Shown: positions 6,467-14,354 of the stretch, piece by piece | How positions within the stretch are numbered: the stretch's first letter is position 1 | Layout of the letters: every line of letters starts with the position of its first letter | NCBI GenBank assembly: GCA_035544835.1 | Contig: DASZZV010000049.1 | Span: 1-14,635 of the forward strand | Length of the DNA: 14,635 nt | Direction of reading: 5' to 3' | Origin: DASZZV01 sp035544835 | GTDB lineage: Bacteria > Acidobacteriota > Thermoanaerobaculia > Gp7-AA8 | Translations under genes and position numbers: made by a program | The notes under the pieces: generated by a model | Told to the model about the DNA's origin: nothing | Seen by the model: the letters and a program-made list of their open reading frames with translations, nothing else | The model's database searches: none

Positions 6467-7522
6467 GTGACTAAAATGCGCCTCATGACCATTCGGGAGA
6501 TGCTGGAGAAGATCGAATTCGACACACTGGTGCCGCGCGCCGCGAGGAGCGCCGAAACCAGGGGACGCGACCGCGAAGAACCGGAGGACGATCTTCGTCC
6601 CTCCTATCAGCGCGACCGCGACCGGATCGTACACAGCAAGGCCTTTCGCCGCCTCAAACACAAAACCCAGGTATTTCTTGCTCCAGAGGGCGATCACTAT
6701 CGGACTCGACTCACGCACGTGCTCGAAGTCACGCAGATCGCACGCACCATCGCCAAATCACTCCGCTTGAACGAAGTGCTCACTGAGGCGATGGGGCTAG
6801 GGCACGATCTCGGACACTCACCCTTCGGTCATGCCGGCGAGGCCGCGCTCAACAAACTGGTGAAAGGCGGATTCGATCACTATCGACAATCCGTTCGCAT
6901 CGTCGAGAAACTCGAGAACGATGGGCGCGGACTGAATCTCACCGTCGAAGTCCGCGACGGAATCCTCAAGCACTCCAAAGGCGAGAAGGGCGAGCTTCTG
7001 CGCAAACGAGCGAAGTCGCGCGCCCTGACGCTCGAGGGCGACATCGTGCGGATCTCCGACATCATCGCCTACGTGAATCACGACATCGACGACGGGATCC
7101 GAGCCGGACTGCTGACGGAGAACGACATCCCCAAACCGGTGCGTGACACACTCGGTACCGATGGCGGCGGACGGATCGATCGCATGGTCCGCGATGTCGT
7201 TCAGGAAACGGCGGCCTGTGACTACGAGGCCATCTCCATGTCACCGGAGATTCTGGAGGCACTCGAGGAGTTGCGCCGGTTCATGTTCGAGAATCTCTAT
7301 CTCATTCCAACGATCCGCCGCGAGTTTGAGAAGGCGCAACGAATGCTGACGGAGCTGTTCGAATACGTAACGACTCACCCCGAGCAGTTCCTCAATGTCT
7401 CCGACCACGAACCGATCGAGAGGCTGGCAGTCGACTTCATCGCCGGCATGACGGATCGCTACGCCATCAATCTCTACGAGAAACTCTTCATCCCGCGCCC
7501 CTGGTTTCAGATTCCCAGTTGA
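6467..7522 (+). CDS. dgt: dGTP triphosphohydrolase-like HD-domain protein
   Basis: It is expected to hydrolyse dGTP or other dNTPs to the nucleoside and triphosphate, controlling nucleotide pools. The 351-residue sequence shows the family hallmarks: HSKAFRRLKHKTQVF (56-70), GDHYRTRLTHVLEVTQIAR with metal-ligand H84, the HD pair H113-D114 in GHDLGHSPFGHAGE, and a later aspartate in YVNHDIDD. The length matches the shorter dGTPase type, not the roughly 500-residue E. coli Dgt. GTG 6467 is chosen because AAAGG lies 6 nt upstream; ATG 6476 is a possible alternative. It ends 4 bp from the convergent GNAT gene. True substrate preference is not readable. Confidence 0.92.
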   Translation: MTKMRLMTIREMLEKIEFDTLVPRAARSAETRGRDREEPEDDLRPSYQRDRDRIVHSKAFRRLKHKTQVFLAPEGDHYRTRLTHVLEVTQIARTIAKSLRLNEVLTEAMGLGHDLGHSPFGHAGEAALNKLVKGGFDHYRQSVRIVEKLENDGRGLNLTVEVRDGILKHSKGEKGELLRKRAKSRALTLEGDIVRISDIIAYVNHDIDDGIRAGLLTENDIPKPVRDTLGTDGGGRIDRMVRDVVQETAACDYEAISMSPEILEALEELRRFMFENLYLIPTIRREFEKAQRMLTELFEYVTTHPEQFLNVSDHEPIERLAVDFIAGMTDRYAINLYEKLFIPRPWFQIPS

Positions 7523-7526
7523 TGTC

Positions 7527-7988
7527 TCACAACCTCAGCTCGAGATAAATCGTCCCCTTGACGGGATTGAAGCGGTAAGGCGGGATCTCGCGAAAACCAA
7601 GGGCGCGATAAAGGGCAAGCGCGCCGACCATGGTCGGCAATGTGTCGAGCCGCATGACCTCATAACCGGCGCGGCGTCCAGCGGCGATGATCTCCTCAGC
7701 CAGCAATCTGCCCGCTCCGGATCCTCGGGCCTCGGGACGGACAAACATCCGCTTCATCTCGCAGGCAGTGCCCTCGAGGGGCCGCATGGCGACACAGCCG
7801 ACGATCCCCGGCCCGCTTTCGGCAACGAGGAGCGCGCCACGCGGCGGTGAATAGTCTCCCGGCAACGAGAGAAGCTCGCGGTCGAAATCCTGAAAGTCGA
7901 GATCGACCGGGAGTGAGGCGGCATATTCGAGCAGCAGTTGATGAACGATCGCGATTTCGGCAGCGCTGGCTGGCCGGATCAGAGTCAT
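7527..7988 (-). CDS. GNAT-family N-acetyltransferase
   Basis: It would transfer an acetyl group from acetyl-CoA to an unidentified amine. The 153-residue length is standard for a single GNAT domain. The acetyl-CoA-binding motif A is clear (KRMFVRPEARGSGAGRLL, with R88-GSGAG at 88-93). Motif B follows (ALALYRALGF, 124-132), as does the C-terminal strand region after YRFNPVKG. It is the last gene of the minus-strand run after phzF, separated from it by a palindromic repeat element that ends 12 bp before ATG 7988. No good SD is seen near the start. The substrate cannot be predicted. Confidence 0.92.
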   Translation of the reverse strand: MTLIRPASAAEIAIVHQLLLEYAASLPVDLDFQDFDRELLSLPGDYSPPRGALLVAESGPGIVGCVAMRPLEGTACEMKRMFVRPEARGSGAGRLLAEEIIAAGRRAGYEVMRLDTLPTMVGALALYRALGFREIPPYRFNPVKGTIYLELRL

Positions 7989-8000
7989 AGAAGTGAGCGA

Positions 8001-8132
8001 GCCTCTTGTGTGGCACAGGCACTCTTGCCTGTGTGCGGCGGCGGCGAGCCGCTGCGTTCCTGCTAAAATTCACAGGGAGGTCGGCCTCGACGGCCGACAC
8101 ACAGGCAAGAGTGCCTGTGCCACACAAGAGGC
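8001..8132. repeat. Multi-hairpin inverted-repeat element, copy 1
   Basis: The 35-bp ends (8001-8035 and 8098-8132) are perfect inverted repeats, and each end is itself a hairpin (CACAGGCA/TGCCTGTG around CTCT). Inside, GTCGGCC (8080-8086) pairs with GGCCGAC (8092-8098) around TCGAC, and a GCGGC/GCCGC hairpin lies on the other side of a short linker. It sits between the PhzF-family gene and the GNAT gene. It is non-coding and matches copy 2 at 10781-10908 in inverted orientation. Confidence 0.9.
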
Positions 8133-8179
8133 CGATCCTGTCTGACCCGACCGGACGGAATCATTCTGTGAATGGCTAT

Positions 8180-8965
8180 CTACGCCAGCTCCCCCCGCAA
8201 CACCGTCACCGCTTTGCCCGACAACTTCACGCGATCTCCTTCGACGCGGACGAGAATCTCGCCGCCACGTTCGGAAGCCTGGAAGGCGCGGAACTCGCTC
8301 TTGCCGAGTTTCGCCTCCCAATACGGCCCCAGGCAGCAATGCGCTGAGCCGGTCACCGGATCCTCGTCGATGCCGGATCCGGGAGCGAAGAAGCGTGACA
8401 CGAAATCAAAGCCCTGCGATCCGCGACTGGTTACGATCACTCCGCGTACACCGAGTGAGGAGAGTCGTTTGTGATCGGGGCGCAAGGCGCGAAGGGACGA
8501 CTCATCGGCGACTTCGACCAGGTAGTCGAACTGGTTTTTCCCGACATAGGTCGCCTTACAGCCCAGAGCCTCGAGAAGATCCGGCGGCGGATCCGATTGC
8601 ACTTCACGCTTGACGGGGAGATCGAGCTCGATCCATTCCTCGCGACGGTCGGCTGTGAGCAGGCCGCTTTTTGTATGGAAGCGAGCCTGCTCGGCGCTGC
8701 GCAGCAGACCCGTTTCCCAGAGCACGTGCGCGCTGGCCAGAGTGGCGTGACCACACAGCGCGACCTCAACCGTCGGCGTGAACCAGCGCAACTCATATCC
8801 GTCACTACGCGGCAGAAGGAAGGCCGTCTCCGAGAGATTCATCTCCGCAGCGACGTCCCGCATCCACCCGTCCTCCCGGGAGCCGTCCATGAGGCAGACG
8901 GCAGCCGGGTTGCCCTTAAAGGGCTGGGAGGTGAAGGCATCGACCTGAAACAGAGGCAGAGGCAT
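8180..8965 (-). CDS. PhzF-family isomerase/epimerase-like protein
   Basis: PhzF-fold enzymes isomerise or epimerise small acids; PhzF itself works in phenazine synthesis, but most homologues are uncharacterised. The 261-residue protein has the usual two-lobed features. These are FQVDAFTSQPFKGNPAAV at the N-terminus, the catalytic glutamate E46 in NLSETAF, CGHATLAS (71-78) with H73, and FFAPGSGIDEDPVTGSAH (192-209) with D200 and D202. It starts 15 bp after the stop of the PuuD-like gene and is probably co-transcribed with it. No phenazine genes are present, so a phenazine role is unlikely. The SD is weak. Confidence 0.93.
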   Translation of the reverse strand: MPLPLFQVDAFTSQPFKGNPAAVCLMDGSREDGWMRDVAAEMNLSETAFLLPRSDGYELRWFTPTVEVALCGHATLASAHVLWETGLLRSAEQARFHTKSGLLTADRREEWIELDLPVKREVQSDPPPDLLEALGCKATYVGKNQFDYLVEVADESSLRALRPDHKRLSSLGVRGVIVTSRGSQGFDFVSRFFAPGSGIDEDPVTGSAHCCLGPYWEAKLGKSEFRAFQASERGGEILVRVEGDRVKLSGKAVTVLRGELA

Positions 8966-8980
8966 CGAAACGCTTCGACC

Positions 8981-9751
8981 TTAGAACCCGGTCACCTTTG
9001 CCGACTTGTTATAGAGAAGCCTCGTGGCCAGGAATCCGACCGCCAGGATTACCACCAGGTAGGCGAAGCGATAGGGACTGCCATAGACCGTCGCATAGTG
9101 ATTGCTGATCATGAAGAAGACCAGCGGCACGGACATGAAAGTGTTCTGGCGCGAGCGAAGTCCGGCCATCGCCACCAGAGCGGCGTCGGGTGCCGTTCCT
9201 TCCTTGATGGCGGCGATGATTCGTTTCTGATTCGGCCAGATCCGCATCCAGACGTTGAAGGCCATCACCGTTCCCAGGATTGCCCCGGCATGGATGTAGA
9301 GCGCTCGACCGCTGAAGTGTCCGACCTGATGGAGTGCGAAAAGCAATCCGAGGAAGAGCGCGAGCACGATCGTGTTTGCAACGAGTATGTTCGCAACCGA
9401 CTTCATGACTAAGTCGTAGACGACGACCAGAACGAGCGCGCCGATGAGCAGCCCGGTGGCGAGAACCGGATTTCCGACCTGGTCCTCGAAGAGGGCCCCG
9501 CCCATGTAGTACACGAGGCCGGCCAGCAGGACGCCAGTGATCCAGGTCCAGGCTGCGCCCCAGCGAAACCAGTACAGGGCGCGAGGCATGAGCTCGGGCA
9601 CAACCATCTTCTTGGTCGGACCATCCATCGTCTTTGCGAAATGGGCGTTGACCCAGTTGAAGAAATAAAGATGACCGATCCAGGTGATTCCGGCCACTAC
9701 ATGGATCCAGCGGAAAAGCAGCTGCAGGATCACGTTGACGTTGTCAGGCAT
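8981..9751 (-). CDS. PuuD-type (urate oxidase N-terminal) membrane protein
   Basis: This 256-residue integral membrane protein has about seven or eight hydrophobic helices. It resembles the N-terminal membrane domain of urate hydroxylase PuuD (Urate_ox_N): WIHVVAGITWIGHLYFFNWV at 15-34, RALYWFRWGAAWTWITG, FNVWMRIWPNQKRI and LRSRQNTFMSVPL. Conserved histidines (H17, H27, H141, H145, H154, H218) fit a haem or redox role. The cytochrome c domain that completes PuuD is absent, with no CxxCH. ATG 9751 is chosen because AAGGAG lies 5 nt upstream; the GTG at 9757 overlaps that SD. No purine-degradation gene is nearby, so urate oxidation is only a family association. Confidence 0.82.
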   Translation of the reverse strand: MPDNVNVILQLLFRWIHVVAGITWIGHLYFFNWVNAHFAKTMDGPTKKMVVPELMPRALYWFRWGAAWTWITGVLLAGLVYYMGGALFEDQVGNPVLATGLLIGALVLVVVYDLVMKSVANILVANTIVLALFLGLLFALHQVGHFSGRALYIHAGAILGTVMAFNVWMRIWPNQKRIIAAIKEGTAPDAALVAMAGLRSRQNTFMSVPLVFFMISNHYATVYGSPYRFAYLVVILAVGFLATRLLYNKSAKVTGF

Positions 9752-9756
9752 GTTCA

Positions 9757-9762
9757 CTCCTT
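9757..9762 (-). promoter_or_regulatory. Ribosome binding site deciding the PuuD-like start
   Basis: On the minus strand AAGGAG is 5 nt before ATG 9751 and overlaps the in-frame GTG at 9757. The ATG is therefore the more likely start. Confidence 0.65.
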
Positions 9763-9799
9763 GTTTTGGTTGAACGGGATTATGACAGAGGTCTGGAAA

Positions 9800-9864
9800 G
9801 TAGGGGCGCGCAGATACCTCGGCGTTCTTTCGCCAGGAGTGTCGGCGTGCGCCGCACGCCCTAC
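9800..9864. repeat. Imperfect structured palindrome between nfo and the PuuD-like gene
   Basis: GTAGGGGCG (9800-9808) is nearly complementary to CGCCCTAC (9857-9864), and GGCGTGC/GCACGCC (9844-9850 with 9854-9860) forms a perfect hairpin. A shorter GGCG/CGCC hairpin lies between them. It may be a degraded intergenic repeat or a 3' structure for nfo. No T-run follows. Confidence 0.45.
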
Positions 9865-9874
9865 GAACTGCCCT

Positions 9875-10774
9875 TTAAGCCCGGTTCGTTTTGACGCCTA
9901 CCAGAGAGCGGAGCAGCGTCAGGTTCCTGATATCCGCTTCCAGCTCGGTCGGTTTCGGAGTCTCCAGCATTTTGGGGATGCCTGCGAAGCGCTCGTCGTT
10001 CAGGAGAAAGGCGAAGGCATCAAGGCCGATTTTTCCTTCGCCGATGTGCTCATGGCGATCGACACGGGATCCGAGATCCTTCTTCGAATCGTTGATGTGA
10101 AACGCACCGAGGTTCTCGATTCCTATTTCTTCCGCCAGCTCGTCGATCGTAGCCTCATAGCCGGTTCGGGTCCTGATGTCGTAGCCGGCGCTGAAGATGT
10201 GGCAGGTGTCGATGCAGACTCCCATGCGCGACGGATCATCGACCAGTTTGAGGATACGTCCCAGCTCCTCGAAGCTGCAGCCGACGCAACTGCCCTGACC
10301 GGCCGCGGTCTCTAGAAGAGTAACGACTGCGCAGTCGGGGATGGCGCGATGGACCTGGTCGAGGGACCGGGCGATCTGCTCGAGCCCGGCCTCGACGCCA
10401 GCGCCGAGGTGCGCGCCGGGATGCAGCACCACCGCGGAAAGCCCGAGGAGCTCGGCTCGGCGAAGCTCATCGACCAGCCCGTCGATCGATTTGCGATGAA
10501 ACTCCTCGTTGGTCGTGGCCAGATTGATCAGATACGAGGCGTGGGCTATGACCGGCGTCGTCGCGCTCCACAGCGCGCGTTCCTCGCGGAAACGAACGCA
10601 GTCCTCCTCACTCAACGGTTTTGCTTTCCACTGACTCGAGTTCTTCGAAAAGATGGCGACGGCGGCTGCGTGGATGGCGCGAGCGCGACCGAAAGCGGTT
10701 GGCAGTCCACCCTTGGTCGATATGTGTGCGCCGATCAGATCGGTGCCGTTGATGCAGGTGAAACGATTGGCCAT
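9875..10774 (-). CDS. nfo: Deoxyribonuclease IV (endonuclease IV, AP endonuclease)
   Basis: It cleaves DNA at abasic sites in base-excision repair, using three Zn ions. All nine metal ligands of the E. coli enzyme have counterparts in the 299 residues: H78, H118, E155, D189, H192, H226, D239, H241 and E271. They sit in the motifs VLHPGAHLGAG, LLETAAGQG, CIDTCHIFSAGYD, FHINDSKKDLGSRVDRHEHIG and PKMLETPK. The start is set at ATG 10774. The frame stays open to 10906 only because it runs through the palindromic repeat, giving a spurious MWHRHSCLC-type leader. The repeat end supplies AAGAGG 7 nt before the ATG. Confidence 0.96.
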   Translation of the reverse strand: MANRFTCINGTDLIGAHISTKGGLPTAFGRARAIHAAAVAIFSKNSSQWKAKPLSEEDCVRFREERALWSATTPVIAHASYLINLATTNEEFHRKSIDGLVDELRRAELLGLSAVVLHPGAHLGAGVEAGLEQIARSLDQVHRAIPDCAVVTLLETAAGQGSCVGCSFEELGRILKLVDDPSRMGVCIDTCHIFSAGYDIRTRTGYEATIDELAEEIGIENLGAFHINDSKKDLGSRVDRHEHIGEGKIGLDAFAFLLNDERFAGIPKMLETPKPTELEADIRNLTLLRSLVGVKTNRA

Positions 10775-10780
10775 GCGGTC

Positions 10781-10908
10781 GCCTCTTGTGTGGCACAGGC
10801 ACTCTGCCTGTGTGTCGGCCGTCGAGGCCGACTTCCCTTGTAGCTCATTCACAGAAAAGCCACGGCTCGACGCCTTGGCACACAGGCAAGAGTGCCTGTG
10901 CCACACAA
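10781..10908. repeat. Multi-hairpin inverted-repeat element, copy 2
   Basis: The ends at 10781-10814 and 10879-10908 are inverted repeats that differ by a one-base deletion in the left arm. Inner hairpins are GTCGGCC/GGCCGAC around GTCGA (10814-10832) and an imperfect GGC...GCC hairpin near 10862-10878. Its reverse complement aligns with copy 1 (8001-8132). It lies 6 bp upstream of the nfo start codon, between the SH3/TonB gene and nfo. Confidence 0.88.
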
Positions 10909-10931
10909 AAAGAAGCCGTTCCGTAGTCGAC

Positions 10932-10948
10932 CCAACCCGCCCGGTTGG
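10932..10948 (-). terminator. Small hairpin after the SH3/TonB gene
   Basis: CCAACC (10932-10937) pairs with GGTTGG (10943-10948) 12 bp beyond the stop of the minus-strand gene. There is no T-run after it, so a termination role is tentative. Confidence 0.3.
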
Positions 10949-10959
10949 TTAAATTCGCG

Positions 10960-11964
10960 CTAATCGCTCAACCGGAAATTCACGGTGACCGTGTAGTACA
11001 CGTCGATTGGATCGCCTTGATACGTCGCCGGCAGAAAGCGCCAGTGCTCCACGGCGTCACGAGCCGATTCCCCTAGACCATACGGAAGGTCCTTGAGGAT
11101 TTCCACCTGCTCGATCGACCCATCCTTCCGAACGATTCCCCGGATCACCACCGAGCCGGCGATGTTGGCCTCACGGGCTCCGCGTGGGTAACGGGGAGTG
11201 ACGCGATCGACAATCTGCGGCTGCGTGCCGCCGCCCGGGACCACGGGGTAGACGCCGATGTCATCTGGCCGGACAGACTCGGGTCGCCCTTCCGGTGCGA
11301 GCATCGGCAGAGTCTCCGCAATCTGCGGCTGCGCGGTCTCCGTCGTCGACGTCGATCCCTCCGGACGAGCCGCCGCGACGTTGATCTGAGGGATTCCCGG
11401 CGTGCTCAGGTTGATGGCGTCGATCGCAGCATAGACGATCTCCTCACCCTGCTCGATGGCGTAGAAGTCGTGGTCCCGCGTGAAGACCTTGACCTTTGCC
11501 TCTGGTGCCAGCTCGCCAACGAGTGGATAGAAAACACCGGGTCCGGCGTACAAAGGCGTGCGCTCTTCGACGATTCCCTCCAATGGTGGGAGGCGGCTGA
11601 TCGCTTTAGCGCGTGCGATACGACGGTCGTGCTCGGCGGCCCGAGACAAGAGGGCGCGTTCCGCCCAGCCGGTGATTCCGTCAGGCGTCCGCACCTCGAC
11701 CCAGACTCCGGCGTCCTGGATCATCAACAACTTGTCGTTCTTGGAAACGGTGGTCACAATCGGAGCCCCCGAGCGCGCCTGCGTCCGGATTCTCAACCGC
11801 GGCGCGATGACGTACAACTCCGTCTTCTCCTGGGGCGGCTTCTGTCTGCTCTTGCCGCCCATGAACAATAGAGCGAAGAGCAGCGCGAAGAAAATCAGCG
11901 AGAGCACCACGATGGCGACGACACCGCCTCGATGCTTCGAGACCGCAGAATCTGTCCTGGGCAT
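10960..11964 (-). CDS. Membrane-anchored protein with SH3-like domains and TonB C-terminal domain
   Basis: The 334-residue protein has a short cytoplasmic N-terminus, one membrane helix (about 14-37), a bacterial SH3-like domain (about 49-107, ending WAERALLS) and a second SH3-like region (about 129-186, with TPLYAGPGVFYPLVGEL). A Pro/Thr-rich linker leads to a TonB C-terminal domain (249-332: VTPRYPRGAREANIAG, then VEHWRFLPATYQGDPIDVYY). It should span the periplasm, with the SH3 modules possibly binding cell wall and TonB_C contacting outer-membrane receptors. No ExbB/ExbD genes are adjacent, so energised transport is unproven. ATG 11964 lies 5 bp after the argF stop. The longer frame to 12231 only overlaps argF and is rejected. 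Confidence 0.85.
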   Translation of the reverse strand: MPRTDSAVSKHRGGVVAIVVLSLIFFALLFALLFMGGKSRQKPPQEKTELYVIAPRLRIRTQARSGAPIVTTVSKNDKLLMIQDAGVWVEVRTPDGITGWAERALLSRAAEHDRRIARAKAISRLPPLEGIVEERTPLYAGPGVFYPLVGELAPEAKVKVFTRDHDFYAIEQGEEIVYAAIDAINLSTPGIPQINVAAARPEGSTSTTETAQPQIAETLPMLAPEGRPESVRPDDIGVYPVVPGGGTQPQIVDRVTPRYPRGAREANIAGSVVIRGIVRKDGSIEQVEILKDLPYGLGESARDAVEHWRFLPATYQGDPIDVYYTVTVNFRLSD

Positions 11965-11969
11965 TCGGA

Positions 11970-12905
<936 letters not shown>

Positions 12906-12912
12906 GTGAATA

Positions 12913-12917
12913 CCTCT
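12913..12917 (-). promoter_or_regulatory. Ribosome binding site deciding the argF GTG start
   Basis: AGAGG on the minus strand lies 7 nt before GTG 12905, supporting the 311-residue form of ornithine carbamoyltransferase. Confidence 0.55.
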
Positions 12918-13036
12918 CGAAGCGGGTTGCCGATGCGCGGCGTATTGTAGTGCAAGCCTCGAACCGAAGGTGGCAGACCGCATGCCGCATCAGCTCGTCT
13001 TCCGCTATCATTCCGCAAATGGATTTTAGGGTGCCG

Positions 13037-13468
13037 ATGCGCGAACAGGCGGTGATGGTCGCGTTGACCGAGTCTGAACCGACCGAGTACTGCCTCTTTC
13101 TCTCCCCTTTCTCCCATCGCCACAACGGCTATGAGCTGGTCGAGGAGTACCTCAATGGCCCTCGCGTGTTTTTTCCCATGGGCTGCGAGGGTGTTCCGAA
13201 GATCGTGAACCGCGAGCAGATTCTCTGGGTCAAGAGTCCGCGCGAGCATCTTGACGGCCCAAGCTTCGAGATACAGGAAGCCAGCATCATCCTCGAGCTC
13301 ATCGACGGGATGCGCGTGGAAGGGATGCTCGAGATCAATCGCCCCGTGGGACAGTCCCGGATCTCAGACCTGCTCAACGATCCCCACGACTACTTCGTCT
13401 GCGTCCACGAGGGCGGCGATACGGTCTTTGTGAACAAGCGATTCATCCGGCAGGTGATTCTGGGGTGA
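13037..13468 (+). CDS. Conserved-looking protein of unknown function with internal duplication
   Basis: This 143-residue, probably cytoplasmic protein has no signal peptide, membrane helix or recognised catalytic motif. It appears built from two similar units, about 5-66 and 83-141. VEEYLNGPRVFF...VNREQILWV in the first lines up with ISDLLNDPHDYF...VNKRFIRQV in the second (LN-P--FF and VN---I--V shared). That suggests a duplicated small beta fold. ATG 13037 is chosen because AGGG lies 6 nt upstream; ATG 13019 would add six residues (MDFRVP) but has no SD. The gene is divergent from argF and convergent with the MBL hydrolase. Its function is unknown. Confidence 0.75.
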   Translation: MREQAVMVALTESEPTEYCLFLSPFSHRHNGYELVEEYLNGPRVFFPMGCEGVPKIVNREQILWVKSPREHLDGPSFEIQEASIILELIDGMRVEGMLEINRPVGQSRISDLLNDPHDYFVCVHEGGDTVFVNKRFIRQVILG

Positions 13469-13519
13469 GACCCGGAGTTGCTCATTTCCAGCGATCTCGC
13501 AATCAACTGACGAGGTCAG

Positions 13520-13556
13520 TCCTCTCCCCTCTCCCCGGCGGGGAGAGGGGAGAGGA
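13520..13556. terminator. Perfect 17-bp purine/pyrimidine hairpin between convergent genes
   Basis: Bases 13520-13536 (all C/T) and 13540-13556 (all G/A) are perfectly complementary around the loop GGC. It sits between the unknown protein gene (+) and the MBL hydrolase (-), where it could stop or stabilise both transcripts. There is no T-run. Similar CTCTCCCC/GGGGAGAG palindromes are familiar intergenic repeats in GC-rich bacteria. Confidence 0.6.
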
Positions 13557-13592
13557 CGCCTCCGAGTATCTCTATGAATTCCGGTGAAAGGG

Positions 13593-14354
13593 TCAGCGAA
13601 TCCTCCACAACGACCCCTCCCGCCCCACCACTCCCCTCGACCGCATGTGCTCGAGGTGCGCGCTCATCTGAATCTCCGCAGCTCCGTGAAGAGCGGGATC
13701 GAGATCAGGATAAATCATCTTCCTTAATTCCTGGGCCGTAGTTGCCCCCTTCCGAAGCTCGGCCTCGATCTGCCGCTCACGCAGTTCGCGATGGGCGATG
13801 TATTCGCTGATGAGCTCCACGGCATTGTCTCGAATGGGACCGTGCCCGGGATAGATCACTCGGGGCGCCAGGTCACGAAGGCGGCGAAGGGATCGAAGAT
13901 AGTCGCCCATGTTCCCGTCAGGCGGAAAGATCGTCGTGGTGCCGAAGCCGAGAACAGTGTCGCCCGTGAAGAGGGCACCATCGTCGCTGAGAAAGCAAAC
14001 GTGTTCACGGGTATGACCGGGTGTCGAGATCGTCCGCAGCGAAATCGCACCTGAAACGATCTGATCCCCCTCCTCGAGCCGATGATCGACGACGTCATCA
14101 TCGAGTGCGCCCGGAGGTGCGAAGATGCGCGCGCCCGTTCGAGCCTTGAGTGCCACCGCCGCAGGCGCGTGGTCGGGGTGACGGTGGGTGACCAGGATGT
14201 GCGTGAGACCAGGCTGGGCCGCGAGAATAGCCTCGACGTGAGTGGCGAGATCGGGTCCGGGATCGATTACGATCGTTGCTCCGACCAGGTAAGTTCTGGT
14301 CCCGTCCAGCGTGAAGGGGCCTGGATTCGCAGCCGTAAGCACGCGGATCATCAT
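13593..14354 (-). CDS. MBL-fold metallo-hydrolase (LACTB2-like)
   Basis: A metallo-beta-lactamase-fold hydrolase of 253 residues, probably cytoplasmic. The two-metal site is complete: THRHPDH gives H57, H59, D61 and H62, followed by H114 (PGHT), D132 (GDTVLGFG) and H171 (PGHGP). The C-terminal region (about 185-250: HRELRERQIEAEL, then HLEHMRSRGVV) fits the winged-helix tail of LACTB2-like proteins, some of which are endoribonucleases. The substrate is not readable. ATG 14354 overlaps the stop of the upstream NUDIX gene (ATGA), so the two are translationally coupled. Glyoxalase II-like thioester hydrolysis is an alternative role. Confidence 0.9.
   Translation of the reverse strand: MMIRVLTAANPGPFTLDGTRTYLVGATIVIDPGPDLATHVEAILAAQPGLTHILVTHRHPDHAPAAVALKARTGARIFAPPGALDDDVVDHRLEEGDQIVSGAISLRTISTPGHTREHVCFLSDDGALFTGDTVLGFGTTTIFPPDGNMGDYLRSLRRLRDLAPRVIYPGHGPIRDNAVELISEYIAHRELRERQIEAELRKGATTAQELRKMIYPDLDPALHGAAEIQMSAHLEHMRSRGVVGREGSLWRIR

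Noticed and set aside
8001..8132. CRISPR-like repeat
   Set aside because: The repeats are inverted, not direct, and there is no regular spacer series; the structure is a palindromic element.
8471..9412. Long plus-strand ORF (313 codons) opposite the PhzF and PuuD-like genes
   Set aside because: It is antisense to two genes with clear family motifs and has low-complexity, charge-rich content without domains. It is a GC-rich shadow frame.
9641..10315. Plus-strand ORF (224 codons) opposite nfo
   Set aside because: It is antisense to a fully motif-supported endonuclease IV and shows no recognisable domain.
10775..10906. 44-codon N-terminal extension of nfo (MWHRHSCLC...)
   Set aside because: It is translated palindromic repeat sequence; endonuclease IV starts at ATG 10774.
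12950..13036. N-terminal extension of the duplicated unknown protein
   Set aside because: No SD is seen, the composition is unlike the rest, and it overlaps the argF upstream region.
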